Source: a virus. From it: a stretch of DNA of 36,828 nt. The notes beneath the pieces are model-generated. The model ran no database searches. It had not been told where the DNA came from and was given only the letters and a program-made list of their open reading frames with translations. Numbering within the stretch: position 1 is the first letter of the stretch; every line of letters begins with the position of its first letter. Made by a program: the position numbers and the translations under genes. The DNA is taken from IMG/VR virus record IMGVR_UViG_3300025168_017676, positions 1-36,828 of that record; one strand, given 5' to 3'. Below are positions 31,610-36,828 of the stretch, one piece after another.

Positions 31610-32237
31610 AGCTAAAAAGCTCGAAGTCCTTCTTGTAATAATTATACACTTTTTCTTTTAATTTATCAGTCAATTCAAAGGGTCGTTTGAAAGTTTTTGA
31701 ATTATATGTATGGGGTAATTTTAATTCTGTTACGCCTATGTTAGAGCAAGCCTTATTAAAGTCTTCATTGAGATTCTCAAACTTTCCTATAAAATCGCAA
31801 GTGAATTTGGGGTTAATTTTATCTGAAAAATAATGACCACCATTTAAATGAGGAAAAAATTCAAATTGAGGCAACGTATGATATTCATCGTATTCGCTCC
31901 ATAAATTTTCATTGTCTTTGCGATAATCAAGATCAGTAGTTAGTAGTGCATATTCTTCGAATGATACCCCACATTCTTTATTGTAAAAAGGAAGGTCACC
32001 TTCTTTGGAAAATTTTAGCTCACCCCATTTCCATGCGGAAACAAAACGATCATAAGGATTACGAACAAAAGAAAATACATAATAATCCAAATGGTCATTT
32101 AGAAAATGAGAAAAACCACGTTTTCTTAAAATTTTCTGAGGTATTTCTGGGTCTACTTGCCGCAAGAACCTTTCTACCGAAGTGCCTGCCGCCTTCGGTA
32201 TGTGTAAAAAAATGCATTTATTTTTATGAGAAATCAT
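31599..32237 (-). CDS. Sulfotransferase (family 2 type), copy 4
   Basis: A 212-residue sulfotransferase, the most canonical of the four: CIFLHIPKAAGTSV (8-21) and FSFVRNPYDR (55-64) for PAPS, DFIGKFENLNEDF near 150 and a KVYNYYKKDFELFSYEI end. Its ATG overlaps the GT92-like gene by ATGA. Likely acceptor is a sugar on the glycan made by the neighbours. Confidence 0.9.
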   Translation of the reverse strand: MISHKNKCIFLHIPKAAGTSVERFLRQVDPEIPQKILRKRGFSHFLNDHLDYYVFSFVRNPYDRFVSAWKWGELKFSKEGDLPFYNKECGVSFEEYALLTTDLDYRKDNENLWSEYDEYHTLPQFEFFPHLNGGHYFSDKINPKFTCDFIGKFENLNEDFNKACSNIGVTELKLPHTYNSKTFKRPFELTDKLKEKVYNYYKKDFELFSYEI

Positions 32238-33097
32238 GGTAGTTTTTTAAGGATAGAGTCATCGTAAATTTCTGGATAACTTGACGTTTTTAAGTCGTTA
32301 AATGAAAATCTATCATTTATATACCAACCATTAGTTTTTAATTTATTTATGGAGTTTTCGTCTGAAATGTATCTATAATGATAGCATAAAAATACTCCGT
32401 TTTTTACATCTTTTTCCCTAAGATTAGAAAAAAAGTAGCATCTTCCATTAAGTCTAAGTCTGTTTTTAGTAAGGTCTGCACCATTATAAGAATCTTCTGA
32501 GTCTGGGCCGTGGTCTCGAATAGAAGCAAAAAAACTTGGTCTAAAAATGCATTTACATTCTATCTCCTTAAATCTACATCTAAACTTACCAACTGGATGT
32601 GGGTGTTTTTTATCATTATCATGTCTATACAAAATATTCTTTAAGACGCTTTTTGGATTATTTTTTAAATTTGCTCCAGACATAAAAACCCATGGAACTC
32701 TTATACATTCAATATGCTTATGGTTCTCATCGATATCTTTCAGCTCTTCCCGTATTGTTTTATCAAAATTTTTTTTAGTAACAATAAATTCATCAATATC
32801 AACATAAATTAACCATTCATATTCATTTTTGATTTTTTTATACAATTTATTAGGTTCATCGGTATCGCTAAAAGAAGAAACATGCTGCCCAGTAGACTTG
32901 TCTGAATACATTCTGGAAACGTATTTTATTTCGACTGACTTATAATTTTCGCTTTTTGAAAAATTATATATTGATTTGTCCTCAGAGTCATCATCAATAA
33001 TATAGATTTTATCCACACCCTGAGACAAGTAATAATCGCAAAATTCTTGAACGTAAAATTCATCTCTGCATCGACTTAATACTCCCAAATATTTCAT
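32234..33097 (-). CDS. GT92/GT2-like glycosyltransferase
   Basis: 287 residues from the ATG at 33097; a TTG at 33109 also lies in frame. LGVLSRCRDEFYVQEFCDYY at the start, IYIIDDDSEDKSI (donor site), WLIYVDIDEFIVT near 95 with D-x-D, and GKFRCRF with a later DHGPD match the GT92 (DUF23) and related GT2 families, which include beta-1,4-galactosyltransferases. No membrane segment. It starts 8 nt after the pyruvyltransferase stop and overlaps sulfotransferase copy 4. Confidence 0.82.
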   Translation of the reverse strand: MKYLGVLSRCRDEFYVQEFCDYYLSQGVDKIYIIDDDSEDKSIYNFSKSENYKSVEIKYVSRMYSDKSTGQHVSSFSDTDEPNKLYKKIKNEYEWLIYVDIDEFIVTKKNFDKTIREELKDIDENHKHIECIRVPWVFMSGANLKNNPKSVLKNILYRHDNDKKHPHPVGKFRCRFKEIECKCIFRPSFFASIRDHGPDSEDSYNGADLTKNRLRLNGRCYFFSNLREKDVKNGVFLCYHYRYISDENSINKLKTNGWYINDRFSFNDLKTSSYPEIYDDSILKKLP

Positions 33098-33105
33098 GAC
33101 AAAAA

Positions 33106-33915
33106 TCAATCAAAAAATTTAACAGAACTATATTTATGAAGCGAATATTCATATATAGCCTTAGACTTATAGTAATAATTGGCATAAAGATGAACAGGCT
33201 TATTGATTAAGGCGCAAGCTATTGCCACGTGAAGTCTGTCAGTCTTTACGAGGGCATAGTCAGAAACGAATTGAAAGATTTTATCATAAGTTGCGTCAAG
33301 AACTTTTAAATCTGATTTCTTCCACCAATCTGGATTGTTGCATTCATTCGATAGGTCTATGTTGTCATCTGGTAAGATATTGCGCCCGCTGGATTCGCGG
33401 TCAGTCCTGAATGCATGCAGAACATCGAAGCGAGGAGTTTTATCAGAATATAAAGATAGGTCGTTCAAATAAAAAGCCATGTCCTGTGATAGGAAAACAT
33501 TAGACTTGAAATTAAATTTATCAGAGACATATTTATAAGATATATTTTCTCTGCATATGAATTTGATATTTTCAGGTAAACTTGATAATAAAGAGTCTTC
33601 GTTAGTTATTGTATGAGGAAGAATAACAATTTCATTTCTTCTAATATTATTATTGATAAAATTGTGACAGCTCATGCCGGACTTTTTTCCGTTCATTGAT
33701 TTGCCAACCAAATTACCACCCCCAGCATAAAACAATATTTTGTTCGAAAACTTATCTAGATGCGAACCTATCTTATATGATAATCCTAAATCATTAAAAA
33801 CTTGGAAAGTGCCCTTTACTATTAAAGCGTCGCCCCCGTTTCCCGGATTCATTATGTATATAATTTCTTTACATGAATATGAATCTAGAAAATGCTTTAT
33901 ATTTATTTCATTCAT
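33106..33915 (-). CDS. Polysaccharide pyruvyltransferase
   Basis: A 269-residue protein with the pyruvyltransferase pattern: IMNPGNGGDALIVKG near 22, YAGGGNLVG near 64, VILPHTITNEDSLL near 97, SQDMAFYL near 143, and KTDRLHVAIACALINKPVHL near 223-242. The enzyme moves a pyruvate ketal from phosphoenolpyruvate onto a sugar, giving the glycan a negative charge. Its ATG overlaps the gene upstream by ATGA. It lies next to the GT92-like and sulfotransferase pair. Confidence 0.87.
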   Translation of the reverse strand: MNEINIKHFLDSYSCKEIIYIMNPGNGGDALIVKGTFQVFNDLGLSYKIGSHLDKFSNKILFYAGGGNLVGKSMNGKKSGMSCHNFINNNIRRNEIVILPHTITNEDSLLSSLPENIKFICRENISYKYVSDKFNFKSNVFLSQDMAFYLNDLSLYSDKTPRFDVLHAFRTDRESSGRNILPDDNIDLSNECNNPDWWKKSDLKVLDATYDKIFQFVSDYALVKTDRLHVAIACALINKPVHLYANYYYKSKAIYEYSLHKYSSVKFFD

Positions 33916-34715
33916 ATTTTATATTCATATTCGCGACACAAATTTTCAAAATCTTTTGGCTTAATAAGGTTCCCTGAAAAATTAAGGCTCCCGTTATTTT
34001 TACAGAAAAATTGAAAACAGCATTCCTGTCTATTTAAGGAAAAATCAGATTCAAGCCATTCATCTGCAATCTTATCGAGATCGAAATGAAAACTATTGAT
34101 TATTAATTTCATATGGTCAAGCGTTGAGCAAAAAAAATTATCACAACCGACTTCTTTATAAAGAGTATGAGTCGAGGAAAGGTCGTTGTACGACTTTAAG
34201 GAGATAATCCTTTTGATTAAATCTAAATGCTCAAGAGGCATCAACCATTCTCTATTTCTTGGCATCCTACAAAATTTATTCAAATCATTGTTAAATATAT
34301 CAAATCTAGTATTAATGGCGAAATCATAATCGCCTGAAACTTGTGAAATATTTCGACGCATACCAGCCCACATGCGTTTCCAAGAAATAGTAGGACATTT
34401 AGTTTTCCCAATATTGCCCTTTAAGTTGCCATGTAAATAAAGCTGAGAGTCATCCGAGTCATCTAAAACTGACAAATCTTTAATTTTAGATTTAACTGGC
34501 TCACTAAAATATGATAAGACTTGTTGATCGTCAACTAAAAATCTTTTAATTTTTAAATCTCTCCAAGATTGAGAAGCTTCTTTTTTATCCCATGTTTGAA
34601 TGTATAAATCAAAATCAATTATATCTTGACATGACAATAAAAAATCATTAAGCTTCCGATTTTCTAAAGAGTCTCGAATGTGACCTCGAATTAAAAATGC
34701 TACTTTGGGTTTCAT
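33912..34715 (-). CDS. Glycosyltransferase-like protein of unknown family
   Basis: A 267-residue protein. KVAFLIRGHIRDSLENRKL and FDLYIQTWDKKEASQSW at the start, and DYDFAINTRFDIFNNDL near 129 with a possible acidic site, are typical of proteins in capsule and phage glycan clusters, probably with a GT-A fold. I cannot assign a family. No membrane segment is seen. It shares one base with the stop of the mutase gene (TAATG overlap) and overlaps the pyruvyltransferase by ATGA. Confidence 0.6.
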   Translation of the reverse strand: MKPKVAFLIRGHIRDSLENRKLNDFLLSCQDIIDFDLYIQTWDKKEASQSWRDLKIKRFLVDDQQVLSYFSEPVKSKIKDLSVLDDSDDSQLYLHGNLKGNIGKTKCPTISWKRMWAGMRRNISQVSGDYDFAINTRFDIFNNDLNKFCRMPRNREWLMPLEHLDLIKRIISLKSYNDLSSTHTLYKEVGCDNFFCSTLDHMKLIINSFHFDLDKIADEWLESDFSLNRQECCFQFFCKNNGSLNFSGNLIKPKDFENLCREYEYKI

Positions 34716-35710
34716 TATTTTAATTTAGTCATTACTTGCTTTATTGCCATCCACATATCTAGATATTTATATGTTGCAAGCCTACCAAGAAATATCACAT
34801 TCTTTTCTGCACTTGCGGCTTTTTTGTATTTATCATATATTTCTGTTCCCCCATTAAATGGCTTTGGGTAAATGGGTTCATTTTTGCCTTTTTCATATTC
34901 CTCTGGATAATCTTTGGTTAGTATAGTATATTCTGGTTTTTCATTTAAGTATACAGCACTATCCATAGTTCTATTGAAGGGTTTTTTATTGCACTCATTT
35001 ATGACCGCGCCTAGTTCGTATGAAAACTTTGTTCCATCTCTTTTGGTTTTTGTATGCTCAAATCTAAGCGATCTATAGGGCAAGTGGCCAAATGAGTCAT
35101 TGAAATATTGAGATACCGTTCCTGTCCAAACCATCATATCTCCCTTCAGATTTTTATAGCATTCTTTATCAACTCCAAGATTAACCTTTATGCCATCAAG
35201 CATTGACTTAAACATTTCAGTATACCCATTTTCAGGTATTCCTTGATATTTGTCTGTAAAATAGCGATCATCATAGTCATCTCTCTTGTTAGGCACCCTA
35301 CGACTTATGCTTTTAGGCAAATCTGACCAAGGTATTCCCCAGTGCCTTTCTGAATAATCTACAAATAATAACTCTTTAATTTCTTCTGGAGTCAAGTCCC
35401 TACCTAATTGCTTTTCTGTTTTTTTGCTAAAAGGTATTGAGAGCAAACCTTCTTTAGTATTCGCTCTTACCTTATGTTTATAGTCATTGAATTTAGTATA
35501 CCTATTTAGAAATTCCCAAGCATCTTCATCATTTGTGTGGAATATATGAGATCCATACTTGTGAAGAGTAACACCATCTTGTTTCTCGTCATAACAATTC
35601 CCTGCTATATGATTTCTGGTTTCAAATATTTCTATATCATGACCCTGTTCTTTCAGTAAAATTGCTGCGGTCACGCCTGAAAGTCCACACCCTATGATAT
35701 TAATCTTCAT
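34715..35710 (-). CDS. glf: UDP-galactopyranose mutase (Glf)
   Basis: A 331-residue flavoenzyme that turns UDP-galactopyranose into UDP-galactofuranose. IIGCGLSGVTAAILL (4-18) binds FAD, GNCYDEK at 37-43 and HKYGSHIFHTN at about 50-60 are family hallmarks, and PENGYTEMFKSML, VWTGTVSQYF, YRSLRFEH and FLGRLATYKYLDMW complete the pattern. It is somewhat shorter than the common 370-residue form; the WGIPWSDLPKSISRRVP segment stands in for the usual mobile loop region. It overlaps the GT90 gene upstream by 11 nt. UDP-Gal must come from the host or from the epimerase at 24169. Confidence 0.93.
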   Translation of the reverse strand: MKINIIGCGLSGVTAAILLKEQGHDIEIFETRNHIAGNCYDEKQDGVTLHKYGSHIFHTNDEDAWEFLNRYTKFNDYKHKVRANTKEGLLSIPFSKKTEKQLGRDLTPEEIKELLFVDYSERHWGIPWSDLPKSISRRVPNKRDDYDDRYFTDKYQGIPENGYTEMFKSMLDGIKVNLGVDKECYKNLKGDMMVWTGTVSQYFNDSFGHLPYRSLRFEHTKTKRDGTKFSYELGAVINECNKKPFNRTMDSAVYLNEKPEYTILTKDYPEEYEKGKNEPIYPKPFNGGTEIYDKYKKAASAEKNVIFLGRLATYKYLDMWMAIKQVMTKLK

Positions 35711-36617
35711 TATTTAATAAATTTTTCCAGATTTGATTAATGTTTGATATCGAGAAAGTTGAGCGAGCAAAAGATAATGCGTTTGATATGATCTTTTTAC
35801 ACTCTTCTTCGTTAGATTTAGCCCGTTTAATTTTTTCAATAATGTCAGAAAAGTCATATGCTACTGGAATATAATGAACCCATGGTTCAAGGCTTTTTTC
35901 AAAAAAGCATTTATGATAATGACATTGTAAGAATAGCAATCTGCCACTTAATAACAAATACTTTAATCTACCACTAAAACCAAACGCTTGGGTGTCTATT
36001 ACGTACTTATAGTTTTCAAAGGTATCAACAAGACTCATTCTGTGTTGTTGATTTTGACCTCCAACATGATGCGCATCAATATAAAATGGATATTTTTTAG
36101 TTAATTCACAAAGATTTTTCCTGCTTTCTATCCTTGCTGCACCTCTCCAGCAAATTTTAGCCATTGCATCGTCTCGAAGTTTTAAATTCAAAAGATCATC
36201 ATACATTTTAGCGTGATTAAAATTTAACCAATTAGAAAAATTAAAGTCGGGGCAGCAAACTAAATCTTTATGATACTGCTCCATTTTAAAAGTATTCGGA
36301 TAACATTCAGCCTCTTTATCAATATAACATTGCGATAGAACGCGCTCTGGACTGCATTCAACCATGTCGTGTCCGGGGTTATTATCCGTTGTATATAATC
36401 TTACATAATCAAAATCATCAAAAACAACATCTTTATCCGCCCGTTTGATTTGAGAAATAAAGATCAGTGGTCTATAATCTGCGCCATATGTATGGAATTC
36501 TAATTTACCATTTTGTTTTCTGAAAACCAATCTAGTATTTCTAAACTTCTGTCCCCAAGGAGTGTCGGGGCATTCTGATTTGTTGTCAAAACGTTCTGGA
36601 TTACCTATTATTTTCAT
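35700..36617 (-). CDS. GT90-like glycosyltransferase (CAP10 type), copy 2
   Basis: A 305-residue paralogue of the protein at 26421. Shared blocks are MKIIGNPERFD at the start, CCPDFNFSNWL near 136, ICWRGAARIESR near 161, YVIDTQAFGFSGRLKYLL near 206, and WVHYIPVAYDFSDIIEKI near 245. These fit GT90 (CAP10). Its ATG overlaps the partial gene at the right edge by ATGA. It may act before the galactofuranose step, as the mutase gene follows directly. Confidence 0.8.
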   Translation of the reverse strand: MKIIGNPERFDNKSECPDTPWGQKFRNTRLVFRKQNGKLEFHTYGADYRPLIFISQIKRADKDVVFDDFDYVRLYTTDNNPGHDMVECSPERVLSQCYIDKEAECYPNTFKMEQYHKDLVCCPDFNFSNWLNFNHAKMYDDLLNLKLRDDAMAKICWRGAARIESRKNLCELTKKYPFYIDAHHVGGQNQQHRMSLVDTFENYKYVIDTQAFGFSGRLKYLLLSGRLLFLQCHYHKCFFEKSLEPWVHYIPVAYDFSDIIEKIKRAKSNEEECKKIISNALSFARSTFSISNINQIWKNLLNNED

Positions 36618-36828
36618 TTTATAGACAAGAACCTATTTAGAGATTTTTTCATAGCTTTTATTTTATAAGAATTATCTTTATCTACCCTGAATCCACTTTT
36701 ATCTTTTACACCTACATTAATTGCATGATAGGCAACGGATTCAGCGTAAATCAAATCAGGCCTTCTGCTTACAACAGAATGGGGAAAAGTCATGTAGCTG
36801 CGAAAAGCAGAATCTAAAATATCTTGCA
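36614..36828 (-). CDS. C-terminal end of an unknown protein, cut by the window edge
   Basis: The frame is open from the right edge to a TGA at 36616-36614, which overlaps the ATG of the GT90 gene. Seventy residues are visible, including HSVVSRRPDLIYAESVAYHA and a basic end (KAMKKSLNRFLSIK). It does not match a family I know. The position suggests one more glycan-island enzyme. Confidence 0.7.
   Translation of the reverse strand, partial: QDILDSAFRSYMTFPHSVVSRRPDLIYAESVAYHAINVGVKDKSGFRVDKDNSYKIKAMKKSLNRFLSIK

Noticed and set aside
1-36828. CRISPR arrays, insertion sequences, tRNA genes or attachment sites
   Set aside because: I saw no regularly spaced repeats, transposase genes, tRNA cloverleafs other than the tmRNA ends, or integrase and att-like repeats.

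Overview
The window is a segment of a tailed-phage genome, most likely from a marine phage. It is AT-rich and tightly packed. All but two protein genes lie on the minus strand, and neighbours often overlap by ATGA or GTGA. It carries phage replication, fibre and lysis-type genes and a phage-encoded tmRNA. The host cannot be fixed. Promoters of sigma-70 type (TTGAC-17-TANNNT) and a one-piece tmRNA whose tag ends ALAA point to a bacterium that is not an alphaproteobacterium (that group has two-piece tmRNA). Clear Shine-Dalgarno sites are rare.

Layout in window coordinates. (1) 1-8548, minus strand, nucleotide and DNA metabolism: GMP reductase (cut by the left edge), a stand-alone PHP domain related to DnaE, a conserved basic phage protein, a Nudix hydrolase, a RecB/Cas4-like nuclease, a DnaG-like primase, a DnaB-like helicase, a small unknown, a Vsr/DUF559-like endonuclease, a RecA/UvsX recombinase and an HTH protein. 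(2) 8601-9404, plus strand: an APS-kinase-like domain fused to a HxGH nucleotidyltransferase. (3) 9436-9887: terminator, tmRNA and its promoter. (4) 9871-16304: envelope and virion genes (a small lipoprotein with a C-terminal membrane segment, a coiled-coil membrane protein with a Glu-Pro tail, a 50-residue protein, a secreted protein on the plus strand, an S74-chaperone tail fibre and its partner, a holin-like protein), with ribonucleotide reductase NrdB among them. (5) 16322-36828, minus strand, about 20 kb: a glycan-synthesis island. It holds about 14 glycosyltransferases or glycosyltransferase-like proteins, four sulfotransferases, two or three methyltransferases, GDP-mannose 3,5-epimerase, a second sugar-nucleotide epimerase, UDP-galactopyranose mutase and a pyruvyltransferase. 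A GHKL (Hsp90/MutL-fold) ATPase sits in the middle.

How it fits together. The island could make GDP-L-galactose and UDP-galactofuranose and build a glycan decorated with sulfate, methyl and pyruvate. The APS-kinase fusion could supply the sulfate donor PAPS. No flippase, polymerase or membrane-bound glycosyltransferase is visible, so glycosylation of virion proteins in the cytoplasm is a reasonable alternative to capsule synthesis. Each sulfotransferase gene overlaps the end of a preceding glycosyltransferase-like gene, giving four coupled pairs.

Two promoter classes stand out. Sigma-70-like promoters precede the PHP, helicase, HTH, NrdB, secreted-protein and tmRNA genes. A separate GTGTATATA-like element precedes at least seven genes, six of them at 5-6 nt from the start codon. 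At most of these sites the predicted transcript would begin at or next to the start codon, which suggests leaderless mRNAs. This promoter pattern and the sulfated-glycan island are the two most interesting features of the window.
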